The notes beneath the pieces are model-generated. The model did not search any database, had not been told where the DNA came from, and saw only the letters and a program-made list of their open reading frames with translations. DNA of 47,430 bases from Methylococcales bacterium (GTDB taxonomy: Bacteria; Pseudomonadota; Gammaproteobacteria; Methylococcales; Methylomonadaceae), in NCBI GenBank assembly GCA_028712795.1, contig JAQTPT010000030.1, positions 1 to 47,430 on the forward strand, in the 5' to 3' direction. The stretch's first letter is position 1, and the number at the start of each line of letters is the position of its first letter. A program made the position numbers and the translations under genes. Shown here in pieces: positions 1 through 11,210 of the stretch.

Positions 1-440
1 AACTGCGTCACTTCCATGCCATTTAACCAGACTTCCCAACCCAAGCCCCAGGCGCCTAATGTGGGCGACTCCCAGTTATCTTCGACAAAGCGGATATCAT
101 GTTCGAGCAGATCAAGGCCTAAATAACGCAATGAGCCAAGATACATTTCCTGAATATTATCCGGCGATGGTTTTAAAGCAACCTGAAACTGGTAGTAATG
201 CTGCAGGCGATTGGGATTTTCTCCAAAGCGGCCATCAGTAGGACGCCGGGACGGCTGAACGTAGGCAGCATTCCAGGGTTCAGGGCCGATAGCCCGTAAG
301 AAAGTTGCCGGATGAAACGTTCCTGCGCCGACCTCCTGATCTAAAGGCTGTAGTAATATGCAACCCTGACTTGACCAATAATCCTGTAAGGCCAGGATCA
401 GTCCCTGAAAAGTTGATGAATCGTTGTTAATAATCGACAC
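1..440 (-). CDS. glyQ: glycyl-tRNA synthetase alpha subunit, partial
   Basis: The minus strand from about 440 down to the window edge encodes the N-terminal ~145 residues of the GlyRS alpha chain, which charges tRNA-Gly as an alpha2beta2 enzyme in the cytoplasm. Recognisable segments include [55 protein letters not shown] and the final [13 protein letters not shown] before the edge, all near-invariant in the family. No ATG lies in front of the conserved start. A GTG at 438-440 is the first usual start codon after an in-frame stop, so it is chosen, although no clear ribosome-binding site precedes it. The C-terminal half and glyS are outside the window. Confidence 0.92.
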   Translation of the reverse strand, partial: MSIINNDSSTFQGLILALQDYWSSQGCILLQPLDQEVGAGTFHPATFLRAIGPEPWNAAYVQPSRRPTDGRFGENPNRLQHYYQFQVALKPSPDNIQEMYLGSLRYLGLDLLEHDIRFVEDNWESPTLGAWGLGWEVWLNGMEVTQ

Positions 441-700
441 GGCGTCTACACGATAAGCAATAAAAAGGGGGTAATTATAGCTTAAAAATGTTTTTGCAGT
501 ATGGTTTGGAATTACACCGTTACCGAATAGCCTCAGCAAGGGCGTAATGCTTCAAATAGAAGCCCCATGTCTGAATTATTCCGCACACCCGTCTGAGCTG
601 ATATAAATAAAATGTCCCCTTAAGAAAGTTGTAATTGATAGTGCTGTATTTATCTTACAATGTCATCAATGTTAGAAGCGACGACCGAAAGGCTGGAATC

Positions 701-2860
701 ATGAATAAAAATGCTATCCCTAGAATTACAGGCTATAGGCAACTAAAAAAATTGCGGACTGCATTGGCAATTTCCCAGGGAACGAAGCTATTATCAACCC
801 TACAGCAAGAGGCGGAAGGAACTGTCTCTCACGATCAAACCAAACGTGTCACTTATCTGACAGAACTCTTTTCACGTATTCACCGGGAAATTTTTCAGGA
901 TTGGAAGGAACAACCCACGGTTTGCCATCGTCCAGGCTCAATGATGGATCCCGACAAAAGAAAAGAGTTTCGTGAAACCATAGAGCGCCTGGTTTTAGAT
1001 GACGATAGTAATGAGGATACGGCGATTTTTGATAATAATGGCTTTGTTATCAGAACTGAAAATATTGCCGAAAGGCTTGCCAGTTTTTACCAAAGGATGC
1101 GCAGTGTCAGACCCTTTACGTATGGGAATAGATTAACACTGGATTTTTTTATAACGATGCTCGGCAAATTACCGGCCATCAAAAGTGTTTATGAACAGGG
1201 TATAGACTTCAGACGAATTGAAACCTGTGATGCTGCGGCGCTGCATAATCCTAACAGCTCACTCAGGGAAATCACCCTTGCCTTTGAACATGCGCTTAAT
1301 CCAACGCGTTGCAAGAGCCTGCAAAACAAACCCAATTCTTATGGAAAGTGGCCTGAAAACAAGAGGTTCTTATCCGGCATCCCTTTTTTATCGCACAAAA
1401 CTGAAACTGGCATAGAATGCCTGGTTTCGGTGAACGGTGGCTTGGTACCGTTGGATTGCATCAAACAAGAGCTATTTATAGCCGGAAAGCATTTAGCAGA
1501 CTATCCACTTTGCGCTGCCGAAAATATGCTGGGTTTTTTGCCTGGAACTGAGGACGTGCGCCGCTCCGGAAAATACGAAATTGACGGCATCAGCATAGGC
1601 GAGGATGGCGCAGCTCCCCTCTTCTGTCTTGATATTAACATGTTAACCGGGTTGCGTTCGCCAAGCCACACCGAGCTTATGGAACTTTTAAAGCAATGTG
1701 AGGGTGAAAAAACACCGATATTAAATCTGGCAAACAACCAAACGCTTAAAATCAAACTTCTGAGGGCGGCCGATGGCGATGCAAGACTGGAACGGACAGT
1801 TGAAATTGCATACGAGCGGCTCAGTAAAATTATAAAAAAATTGGATGAGGCGAAAGAAAACCTCTTCAAAGGGAAAGTTCCTGATGCAAATCCAAAGCTG
1901 TTTATGTCAATGGGGGGAGCAGGATCCGGAAAAACAGCGGTTGAAGAAATTGCCCAAGCCCAGTGTGGTGATAATTTTGTAATTGCCTCGCTGGATGAAT
2001 TTCGTAAAAAAAGCGACTTGTACAAGGTGCTTACCGCTGCCAGTCACCATAGTGACGATTATGTTTATGTAGAACCTTTTGCAAACAGATTGCGCGATTC
2101 GGTTGCCGATCACGCCAAAAACAATCATATCAATATTCTCTATGACGGCACGGGCATTCCTTATCAGCCACGCTATTCCACTATAGTCAACCAATTCAAA
2201 GCGCACGGTTTCCATACCCAAATAACGGCAGTAGACGCTTTTATTGTCAAACCCGAAGGCCGTGAAAATGAATTGATCAGATCCAGCGTTATCACGAGCG
2301 TAAAGGAACGCTTCGAAACAACCGGACGCGCGTTGCCGTGGGTGGTCACGGTAGATAAACATATCCGCGCGCCCAGGTCATTCCTGAACGCGTTGGAACA
2401 TGAAACGCTAGACAAAATTTCCCTGTTTGCCAATGACGGTGAAAAAGACCGGCACTATCTCGTCGCCGAAAGCTATTCTTTTTCTGACCAGGAAGTGCGG
2501 GCGCTACAAAAACACCAGTTATCAGGCACGCTGATGACACACTTGAAGGCAATGATCCGGAATCGTAATGACTCTTTTCTAAAATATTTAGCCCAGGGTA
2601 ACGAGAGCATGCTGAACGCTCTCATCAACAGAAATCCAATGTTTGTCGAAAATAACGTGGCTTTTCAGATTTACCACAATAAAAACGGCAATCGCGTATT
2701 AGTGATTTATAACGCACGCCGTATGGTCGATTTCGTGCAAAAAAGACAATTAAACCCCAATGCATCGGGAGAGGAAGGCCTGTTACATAAACCCGAATCG
2801 CTTGCATTTCATGTGGACCCCTATGCCAAAGATCCCTGGATTACCAAACTTCAGGATTAA
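701..2860 (+). CDS. large zeta-toxin-domain protein with degenerate Fic-like motif
   Basis: This 719-residue protein has a P-loop kinase module of the zeta-toxin type in its second half: Walker A GGAGSGKT near residues 405-412, LDEFRK near 431-436 with the acidic residue expected of the catalytic position, and YDGTGIPY near 481. Zeta toxins phosphorylate UDP-N-acetylglucosamine; larger homologues occur in intracellular gammaproteobacteria. Near residues 125-150 the segment RMRSVRPFTYGNRLTLDFF resembles a Fic core motif (HPFxxGNGR) but has Arg in place of the catalytic His and lacks one Gly, so AMP transfer is unlikely. The frame stays open upstream to a TTG at 635. ATG 701 is preferred because an AAAGG-like site precedes it. 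No antitoxin gene adjoins it, and no signal peptide or membrane segment is seen. The substrate is unknown. Confidence 0.75.
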   Translation: MNKNAIPRITGYRQLKKLRTALAISQGTKLLSTLQQEAEGTVSHDQTKRVTYLTELFSRIHREIFQDWKEQPTVCHRPGSMMDPDKRKEFRETIERLVLDDDSNEDTAIFDNNGFVIRTENIAERLASFYQRMRSVRPFTYGNRLTLDFFITMLGKLPAIKSVYEQGIDFRRIETCDAAALHNPNSSLREITLAFEHALNPTRCKSLQNKPNSYGKWPENKRFLSGIPFLSHKTETGIECLVSVNGGLVPLDCIKQELFIAGKHLADYPLCAAENMLGFLPGTEDVRRSGKYEIDGISIGEDGAAPLFCLDINMLTGLRSPSHTELMELLKQCEGEKTPILNLANNQTLKIKLLRAADGDARLERTVEIAYERLSKIIKKLDEAKENLFKGKVPDANPKLFMSMGGAGSGKTAVEEIAQAQCGDNFVIASLDEFRKKSDLYKVLTAASHHSDDYVYVEPFANRLRDSVADHAKNNHINILYDGTGIPYQPRYSTIVNQFKAHGFHTQITAVDAFIVKPEGRENELIRSSVITSVKERFETTGRALPWVVTVDKHIRAPRSFLNALEHETLDKISLFANDGEKDRHYLVAESYSFSDQEVRALQKHQLSGTLMTHLKAMIRNRNDSFLKYLAQGNESMLNALINRNPMFVENNVAFQIYHNKNGNRVLVIYNARRMVDFVQKRQLNPNASGEEGLLHKPESLAFHVDPYAKDPWITKLQD

Positions 2861-3205
2861 TTTTTTCGCTGTCAGGTGGTTGAGATCGGCGTCCAATTTG
2901 GAAATGCCGACCCCGGAATCGTCACGGCGAAAGTAACCGAGGGTGTAATCAAAGCGGATGCCATCGCCGTCGATCTGGAAGCGATCCAGTTATGCAAATA
3001 CCTGCATAAATTCTGGTTGAACTTTGTACTAACTGACCTAGACAGGAAAGGCCGGAACATTAAGTGCTGGCATCTCTTGTCTGAGGTATCCGCCTGTAAC
3101 AAGCTTGTTTAAAGTTCTTCCAGCTCCAAGCTCGGCCTCTTGGCCGCGAGTCGATTCGTCGGGATGATCCGGCCTGGTGATGCGAGCTCAAAATGCAACT
3201 TGGAT
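2861..3205. other. intergenic stretch with possible gene remnant
   Basis: This 345-base gap separates the zeta-domain gene from the convergent C1 peptidase gene. On the minus strand at about 2870-2985 a frame without a start reads LDRFQIDGDGIRFDYTLGYF and looks protein-like, but a stop lies just upstream of it and it runs into the antisense of the zeta gene. No convincing terminator or RNA was seen. Confidence 0.3.
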
Positions 3206-4090
3206 TTAACCAAATTTGCCAGTGTCCACCCATTCTTCCGAAATCAGCGACCACCAATCTTTGGCCAGTCCATTCAGAACATAGGCATAGGGAAGCCAAC
3301 CGTAACCGGCATCTCCCCACGTGGTGCCCCAGGAATTTCGGATCAGCAAGGCCCCAGTTGTTGCGGCGGCACCGGCATTGGTGTTCTTGATCACCAGACT
3401 GTCGTTGTAGCCGACCGCCATTATCGCATGTCCGCCCACAATCTTTTCGCCGGCGGCAGGATAAGGAATCGCCCCTTTGTTGGCGACGCTGGCCTGGGTA
3501 TATGAACCATACACCGTGAAGCCGAACATGGACGGCAGACCCGACGCCAGGTTCGCCTTGATGGCGGACAGGAGCGCTGGCTTTGTGGTGCCGGACGGAT
3601 CGAGCCGGTAATAGTTCAGCGCCTGGTAATTTTGCCCGAATGCATATAAAAAGGCGCTGGGCTCGATGTCGAAATTGGCGACGATGTATTTCCAATACAG
3701 TTCGGGCGGTACCCCGAACAGTACCAAGGCTTCCATGGTGCTGCGCAGGAAGGCTCCCGAGTCGCCGGTCCACCCAAAGAGATCGCGGGTAGTCTTGTAA
3801 AGGAACAAGCGGGAGGCATCGATGTGTTTGCCGAAGGCGCGGCGCTGGTAATACTCGACCATGCCGACGCCGGCATGGGCGGTGCAGGAACCGAGGTTGA
3901 GCTGGTTTTCGATGGGCGAGCACCAGGCCCGCAAATCCACGGATAATGCGAGGGGAGCGGCATTTGCCGCGCCAACCGCATGAACCTTGGCGAGCAGAGG
4001 CTTCACCTTGACGTTTTCCGGGGTATAGTCCTGGATGCTTGGGAAGTCGGGCAGCCAACCAAAACTGACAGGGGTTGTTGATTCAGACAT
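3206..4090 (-). CDS. papain-family (C1) cysteine peptidase
   Basis: The 294-residue product has the full papain catalytic set. The oxyanion Gln63 and nucleophile Cys69 lie in IENQLNLGSCTAHA, His221 in GGHAIMAVGYND, and Asn252 in IRNSWGTTWGDAGYGWLPY. The protein begins directly with a short N-terminal stretch and has neither a long inhibitory propeptide nor an obvious signal peptide, so how it is exported or activated is unclear. ATG at 4088-4090 starts the frame. A different minus-strand frame over the same DNA (3060-4058) is open for longer but has no family features. The next gene upstream on the same strand encodes a chagasin-type inhibitor of this peptidase family, which suggests a functional pair. 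Codon usage looks more GC-rich than in the neighbouring housekeeping genes, consistent with acquisition. Confidence 0.88.
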   Translation of the reverse strand: MSESTTPVSFGWLPDFPSIQDYTPENVKVKPLLAKVHAVGAANAAPLALSVDLRAWCSPIENQLNLGSCTAHAGVGMVEYYQRRAFGKHIDASRLFLYKTTRDLFGWTGDSGAFLRSTMEALVLFGVPPELYWKYIVANFDIEPSAFLYAFGQNYQALNYYRLDPSGTTKPALLSAIKANLASGLPSMFGFTVYGSYTQASVANKGAIPYPAAGEKIVGGHAIMAVGYNDSLVIKNTNAGAAATTGALLIRNSWGTTWGDAGYGWLPYAYVLNGLAKDWWSLISEEWVDTGKFG

Positions 4091-4278
4091 GACATATTCT
4101 CCGTATGTTACGAAAAAATATTTTGTCCGCTTAGGGAATACCGCAATACGAAGTTAATTCCGGAGACGGTGTTTTAGTGTTTGAAGTCAATTGCTTATCT
4201 ACAGGATGGGTTCTCCTTTCAAGGTTTAATTATGAAAGATACAGAAAGCTCTTAGGCGGTCATTTAAAGGAACCCTCT

Positions 4279-4314
4279 AAAAATCCCCTTTCCCAGTGAG
4301 AGAAGGGTATTTTT
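4279..4314 (-). terminator. hairpin between inhibitor and peptidase genes
   Basis: AAAAATCCCCTT (4279-4290) pairs with AAGGGTATTTTT (4303-4314) with one mismatch around a 12-base loop. The A and T flanks make it a plausible bidirectional Rho-independent terminator. It lies about 20 bases downstream of the inhibitor stop codon, so the inhibitor and the peptidase behind it are probably transcribed separately. Confidence 0.6.
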
Positions 4315-4332
4315 AACTCATAGGGGTTACCC

Positions 4333-4797
4333 TTAAGGTTGTTTTGCATTAATCGTGACAGAAAACACTTCTACAGACGAAGACTCTCCCTCCCACTCCC
4401 GCATTTGCTTCAGCAGCAAAGTGGATTTACCAGCTTTACTGACCATAAATCTAAGCATTCTCATCCCTGCCCCACCCAACACTCCCGGTGGTGAGGCAGG
4501 AGAAAAGCCGGTATTTTGTAAAAGCAAGACATCGCCTGTGGTTTTATTGACCCATACATAGCCAGTCGTTGGAGACTCTTTGAGTTGAACTGTCAGACAG
4601 TTGCCAACAAGGGTGTCAATGGATTTACCATTATCTTGGTAAGTAAGAACTGTGTCGGCCACAGGGTTTTCTCCGGTTACGGCATTATGGTTGGAAGTTG
4701 GACAAGCAGCGAAAGAAACCCCAAGCCAACATACGGCAACAGTCCAGATTAATAACCGCCAGCAGATAAGTGCCAAAATTTGTATTGCTTTGTACAT
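4333..4797 (-). CDS. chagasin-family (I42) cysteine-peptidase inhibitor
   Basis: The C-terminal ~110 residues carry the three loops of chagasin-type inhibitors of papain-like peptidases: SPTTGYVW (NPTTGY loop), GVLGGAGMRMLRF (GxGG loop) and LLKQMREWEGE in place of the RPW loop, where Glu replaces Pro. The N-terminus from ATG 4797 is a hydrophobic export signal (MYKAIQILALICWRLL onward) ending near VSFAAC, so the mature protein is probably periplasmic or a lipoprotein; the lipobox is imperfect because Phe sits at -3. The frame extends to a TTG at 4872 with a GAAGG upstream, which would add 25 residues ahead of the signal; the ATG start is preferred because it puts the signal at the N-terminus. 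Its neighbour at 3206-4090 is a C1 peptidase, the family these inhibitors block. Confidence 0.82.
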   Translation of the reverse strand: MYKAIQILALICWRLLIWTVAVCWLGVSFAACPTSNHNAVTGENPVADTVLTYQDNGKSIDTLVGNCLTVQLKESPTTGYVWVNKTTGDVLLLQNTGFSPASPPGVLGGAGMRMLRFMVSKAGKSTLLLKQMREWEGESSSVEVFSVTINAKQP

Positions 4798-5115
4798 AAG
4801 AAAATGATGCTTAATATGATTTTTCCATCGAGATAAATGCAAGGGGGGTGAAGCTTTATTCAGATTATGCAATCTGCCTTCACCTTCGGATTTGAATGGT
4901 ACAGCGTTTCGTCATAAAAACAATACGTATAAATACCTATACGCACTACCCCAAAAAATCAGCGGCTTTTGTATTGGCAAACCTGCTCATCCAAAATTTG
5001 TTAAAGGGTACTGTCAACTGTTTTGCCTCCATTTTTAAATAACATGTCAACACGTTGCCGGACACATAATTTATTTCCTTTGCGGGAAGTTAAAAATTTC
5101 ATTACCCACAGTATG

Positions 5116-6144
5116 TCACATAGAGCCTGTTGCCATCATCTGTACCGATGCAAACATGAGGGAAATAGCCAGCAATGTTTCCCAGGCATCGCCTTTCTGC
5201 TGCCCCTTAATCTGCCTGTCCGCCTTGGCGCTTAATACCAGTATGTTGTTTAAATCACTGTCACTGAGTCTGTTCAACGCGTCACTGACAAGTTGCTTGC
5301 GTTTATCCCAGATTTGGTTGTTTTTGAATGCGATTTCCCGGTTTTGTCCTTGAGAGAGCGCCAGTTTTATTTTTATCAATAACCTGGCATCGCGCGTCAA
5401 AGCCCACAAGACAATTGGTGCGGCAATCCCTTCGGATTTCAAGCCAGACAATACCTTAAAAATACGGTTTACGCTGGCAGACAATACACAATCCATAAGC
5501 TTGAACACATCATATCTGGAGCTGTCCGCCACGACCTCAAAAATCTGCTGGTTACTGATTTTTCCGGTTCCGTAAAGAACGTAAAGTTTTTCTACTTCCT
5601 GAGCGGCAGCCAGCAAATTACCTTCAATTCTGGAAGCCAAAAGCCGCAAACCCTCTGTTTCAACGTTTAATCCTCGCTGCTGCGTCCGTTGTTGTAACCA
5701 GCGGATTAAATCCTGGCTTTCCAATGGCCAAACCTGAACGACCACTCCTACTTTGTCCAAGGCTTCCAGCCAGCGGGTTTTTAAAGCACTACTTGCTATT
5801 TTTCCCGCTGTAATAAGTAATAAAGTATCTTCCGGCAAGCGTTCACAATAAGCGATCAGGGCTTTGGATCCCTCTGTTCCGGGCGTGCCGGAAGGCAACC
5901 GTAAGTCGATAATTTTTTTATCCGCAAAAATGGATAAGGACTCAGCCGTGAAGGCTAATTGATTCCATTCAAACCCTGTATCAGCTGAAATTATCTCACG
6001 GCTTTCAAAACCCGCTTTTCTTGCTGCTTTTCTAACGGCGTCAGCCATTTCGCCTAACTGCAAGGGCTCGTCACCCGTGAAAAAATACACCGGCATCAAG
6101 CTTTTTTGGAGTTCGGCGCTTAATTGCTCAGGCTTGATGCGCAT
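5116..6144 (-). CDS. holA: DNA polymerase III delta subunit
   Basis: The 342-residue product matches HolA in length and organisation. The delta subunit opens the beta sliding clamp as part of the clamp-loader complex. Recognisable parts are MRIKPEQLSAELQKSLMPVY at the start, the FFTGDEPLQLGEMADAVRKAA segment of the AAA+-like domain I, and DLIRWLQQRTQQRGLNVE followed by EGNLLAAAQEVEKLYVLYG of domain II. An upstream in-frame start at 6180 is rejected because the start at 6142-6144 follows the lptE stop (6146-6148) by one base and aligns with known N-termini. Its place after leuS and lptE is the conserved gammaproteobacterial order. Confidence 0.93.
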   Translation of the reverse strand: MRIKPEQLSAELQKSLMPVYFFTGDEPLQLGEMADAVRKAARKAGFESREIISADTGFEWNQLAFTAESLSIFADKKIIDLRLPSGTPGTEGSKALIAYCERLPEDTLLLITAGKIASSALKTRWLEALDKVGVVVQVWPLESQDLIRWLQQRTQQRGLNVETEGLRLLASRIEGNLLAAAQEVEKLYVLYGTGKISNQQIFEVVADSSRYDVFKLMDCVLSASVNRIFKVLSGLKSEGIAAPIVLWALTRDARLLIKIKLALSQGQNREIAFKNNQIWDKRKQLVSDALNRLSDSDLNNILVLSAKADRQIKGQQKGDAWETLLAISLMFASVQMMATGSM

Positions 6145-6145
6145 T

Positions 6146-6643
6146 TTATTTTGAATTCGATTGAAATGCGAGCCTGGCACGGTTTATTACCGTACGCACT
6201 GCTTGCTGATACATTTCGTTAAGGATCACTGTTTCCTCGTTCTCCTTAGCGATTACAGCCTGCTGAGTGTTAAAGTATTCTCGTTTAATATCGACGGACT
6301 GCCGTGCCACTAACACCTTATTTTTGGAATCAACAATTTCATAATCAAAACGATAACTTAATTCAAAATTGTTAGCTACCCCTCCAGAACTCAGCGACAG
6401 AACCCGGCGTTGGTTGTCTTCATTAAATATTTTGACAATCATGCCCGCCGTTTCGGGAGAACTTGCAAGCGCCACAGAAGATATTTGCATCGCCCTGTTG
6501 AATTGCTCGCGCAGTTGTGGGGATCCGCCCTCTAAATAAACATTTTTAAGGCCTTCAGGCAGCTCCATAGCACCCCGCAAATGATAGCCACAGGCGCTTA
6601 GAAACAACGCCATAATCAAGACAAAAGGTTTTTTTACCAGCAT
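6146..6643 (-). CDS. lptE: LPS-assembly lipoprotein LptE
   Basis: The product is an outer-membrane lipoprotein that plugs the LptD barrel and helps insert lipopolysaccharide at the cell surface. It has a lipoprotein signal ending ALFLSACGYHLRG, with the lipidated Cys followed by the GYHLRG typical of LptE, and then the family's beta/alpha core. ATG 6643 is chosen over ATG 6655 because GGAG lies six bases before it and the lipobox then falls at the usual distance. The gene lies between leuS and holA on the same strand, 57 bases after the leuS stop, and runs directly into holA. Confidence 0.92.
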   Translation of the reverse strand: MLVKKPFVLIMALFLSACGYHLRGAMELPEGLKNVYLEGGSPQLREQFNRAMQISSVALASSPETAGMIVKIFNEDNQRRVLSLSSGGVANNFELSYRFDYEIVDSKNKVLVARQSVDIKREYFNTQQAVIAKENEETVILNEMYQQAVRTVINRARLAFQSNSK

Positions 6644-6700
6644 GCGCGACTCCATGAAAACAGTTGGTTACAAGGGCTGCAAAGCCCCACCAAACACAAC

Positions 6701-9259
<2,559 letters not shown>

Positions 9260-9330
9260 TTACCGGTCAAAAGCGTTAGAATACCGCACAGTTGCTTAAA
9301 TCTAAAGCGTCATTTTCAGGAGTTGAACCT

Positions 9331-9816
9331 ATGAATAAAAATAAACTTATCGCCGCCTATTCCGATTTTATGAAACATCTTCATGAAACTATGGAAGACA
9401 CGCTGCACACTTTTGCCGAGGCTCTGGAAATTTCGAAAGAAAAAACCAGCAAAAGTAGCGACTTGACTGAAGATGAGCTTAACAAGCTTTCAGGTTATGT
9501 TAAACGGGATATTGAAGAGGCCGCCCATGGTTTATCAAAGGAAGAAGATAAAGAGTCCCTTTCTGAATGGTTTAAATTTGATATTGAATTAATAGAGGAC
9601 TTCGCTCTGGACGCTTTTTTAAGCGTTGCCGACAAAACCCGTATTGAACTGGAAAAACTGAGAGAGCTTGCAGAAACGCACACCTATCATAGCGGCGACA
9701 TTACTGTGCCGGGAACGTTTATTTGTGACGCATGCGGTAAAGAAATAGCCTTTAAAACAACCAGTGAAATCCCCGAATGTCCAGCATGTCATGCTAAAAC
9801 CTTTATACGTATTTGA
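9331..9816 (+). CDS. zinc-ribbon protein, YbeL/DUF1451 type
   Basis: The 161-residue protein begins with a charged helical region (MNKNKLIAAYSDFMKHLHET) and ends in a zinc ribbon, FICDACGKEIAF followed by IPECPACHAKTFIRI, giving two CxxC knuckles. This is the architecture of the E. coli YbeL family, whose molecular function is not established. The open frame extends to 9292 but ATG 9331 is preferred because CAGGAG at 9317-9322 is correctly placed. Its position divergent from leuS matches the gammaproteobacterial context of this family. Confidence 0.85.
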   Translation: MNKNKLIAAYSDFMKHLHETMEDTLHTFAEALEISKEKTSKSSDLTEDELNKLSGYVKRDIEEAAHGLSKEEDKESLSEWFKFDIELIEDFALDAFLSVADKTRIELEKLRELAETHTYHSGDITVPGTFICDACGKEIAFKTTSEIPECPACHAKTFIRI

Positions 9817-9875
9817 TATTACGAGTCAAGGGCATATAATGCGCTTTTTATCCATTTGATCTAACGGGGAATAAC

Positions 9876-10655
9876 ATGCGCAGAGTCATCTTCAATCAGA
9901 AAGGCGGTGTCGGCAAATCAACGATTACCTGTAATTTGGCCGCCATCAGTGCCATGGAGGGCAAGCGCACCCTAGTCATTGATCTGGATATTCAAGGCAA
10001 CACTACGCAATACCTGCTAGGCCATAAAGTCAGCGAAAGCGATAAGACCATTGCCCATTTCTTTAAAGATTGTTTGAGTCTTTCGCTGTTTGGAGGCAAC
10101 AATAACTCCGGACTTGAGGCTGTTATCCACGAGACACCCTTTCCAAACCTGTTTGTTATTCCTTCGCATCCTGATCTTGAACCTTTGCAAGGCCGTTTGG
10201 AGTCGCGTTTTAAAATATTCAAATTAAAAGAAGCGCTGGAAAAACTGGAAGGTTTTGATGCTATCTATATGGATACACCCCCTGTTCTTAATTTTTATAG
10301 CCAATCTGCATTAATCGCTGCTGAAAAATGTTTAATCCCTTTTGATTGCGACACTTTTGCCCGGGAAGCCTTATATACATTGATGCAGACCGTAACCGAA
10401 GTCAAAGCGGATCATAATCAAAGCCTTCACATTGAGGGCATTATCGTTAATCAATTTCAAAAACAGGCTAATTTACCGCGCCAGTTAGTTGATGAACTTA
10501 TTGCCGAAGGGCTTCCTGTTCTTGCCGCGATGATTTCACCCTCCATTAAAGTAAGAGAATCTCATACGGTATCGCAACCGTTAGTGCATTATGTCCCCTC
10601 CCATAAGCTCAGTGACGAATACCGGGCATTATATGCCGAGATTCATAATGAGTAA
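9876..10655 (+). CDS. ParA-family ATPase
   Basis: The 259-residue product is a deviant Walker-type ATPase. Its N-terminus RRVIFNQKGGVGKSTITCN carries the signature KGGVGKST (Lys9 and Lys15), followed by VIDLDIQGNTTQYLLG and a YMDTPPVLN Walker-B-like segment. Such proteins position chromosomes, plasmids or large protein assemblies. No parB partner is adjacent, so it may be an orphan. GGGGA lies seven bases before the ATG. It follows the zinc-ribbon gene by 60 bases on the same strand and could be co-transcribed with it. Confidence 0.88.
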   Translation: MRRVIFNQKGGVGKSTITCNLAAISAMEGKRTLVIDLDIQGNTTQYLLGHKVSESDKTIAHFFKDCLSLSLFGGNNNSGLEAVIHETPFPNLFVIPSHPDLEPLQGRLESRFKIFKLKEALEKLEGFDAIYMDTPPVLNFYSQSALIAAEKCLIPFDCDTFAREALYTLMQTVTEVKADHNQSLHIEGIIVNQFQKQANLPRQLVDELIAEGLPVLAAMISPSIKVRESHTVSQPLVHYVPSHKLSDEYRALYAEIHNE

Positions 10656-10695
10656 GGTTCAGTTGGCATAAGCTCCAGCATACCAGGCAAAAAAA

Positions 10696-10713
10696 GGCCG
10701 CTTTACAGCGGCC
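10696..10713 (-). terminator. Rho-independent terminator (minus strand)
   Basis: A 7-bp stem GGCCGCT/AGCGGCC with a TTAC loop is followed, when read on the minus strand, by a run of seven T (10689-10695 on the plus strand are A). There is no T run on the plus-strand side, so it would end a minus-strand transcript arriving from about 10735. Confidence 0.75.
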
Positions 10714-10734
10714 AGTGAGTAACAACTTCAGGGT

Positions 10735-10968
10735 TTAAAGTGATTTAATCATGAAATCCTGGTAAGGCGCGTACTTTTGATCTGAGTACAGAGTCGTTGC
10801 TAAAACAGCCTGAGAGACTGGGTTATTCCGTATTATCTCCAATGACATGGGTGAACAGTTAAAGCGGAAAATCAAGTAAACCGGGTTGATCCATCCTCCC
10901 TGTTCATATTCCAGGTTTACTCTTGTCGAAAATTCAGCTGCATAAAAACCTCTGCCAACAACAAGCAA
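10735..10968 (-). CDS. hypothetical short ORF or gene remnant
   Basis: A 77-codon minus-strand frame ends about 20 bases before a good minus-strand terminator, which is the main reason to list it. It starts only at a TTG without a clear ribosome-binding site; the first ATG would leave 37 codons. The C-terminal part (NNPVSQAVLATTLYSDQKYA) looks protein-like, but I recognise no family, signal peptide or membrane segment. It may be the 3' end of a decayed gene. The rest of the 10656-11210 gap shows nothing else I can support apart from an AT-rich stretch in front of lnt. Confidence 0.3.
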   Translation of the reverse strand: MLVVGRGFYAAEFSTRVNLEYEQGGWINPVYLIFRFNCSPMSLEIIRNNPVSQAVLATTLYSDQKYAPYQDFMIKSL

Positions 10969-11210
10969 AGAATATAATTATTTTATTAAGGGGATTTTAC
11001 CGTTTGATGAATTTTGTGTGACCGCGCTTTAGAATCTGATGCTGCTTTATATCAAAACTTCAGGTTTCAGCATCCGGCTAAACGGTGATTATAAAATTGT
11101 CATCACTTCGTAAAATAAAAGCTGTAATTTCACAGGATGCTTTCGCTTTTTACCATGCCGTTTTCCCAATAAGAATTTGACACGCCACACAAACAACCCC
11201 CACTTCAATT

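Noticed and set aside
1501..2362. Two minus-strand frames of 151-174 codons
   Set aside because: They overlap the zeta-domain coding region antisense and show no protein-like motifs.
3060..4058. 332-codon minus-strand frame longer than the C1 peptidase frame
   Set aside because: It has no family motif and a biased composition, whereas the overlapping frame carries the complete papain active site.
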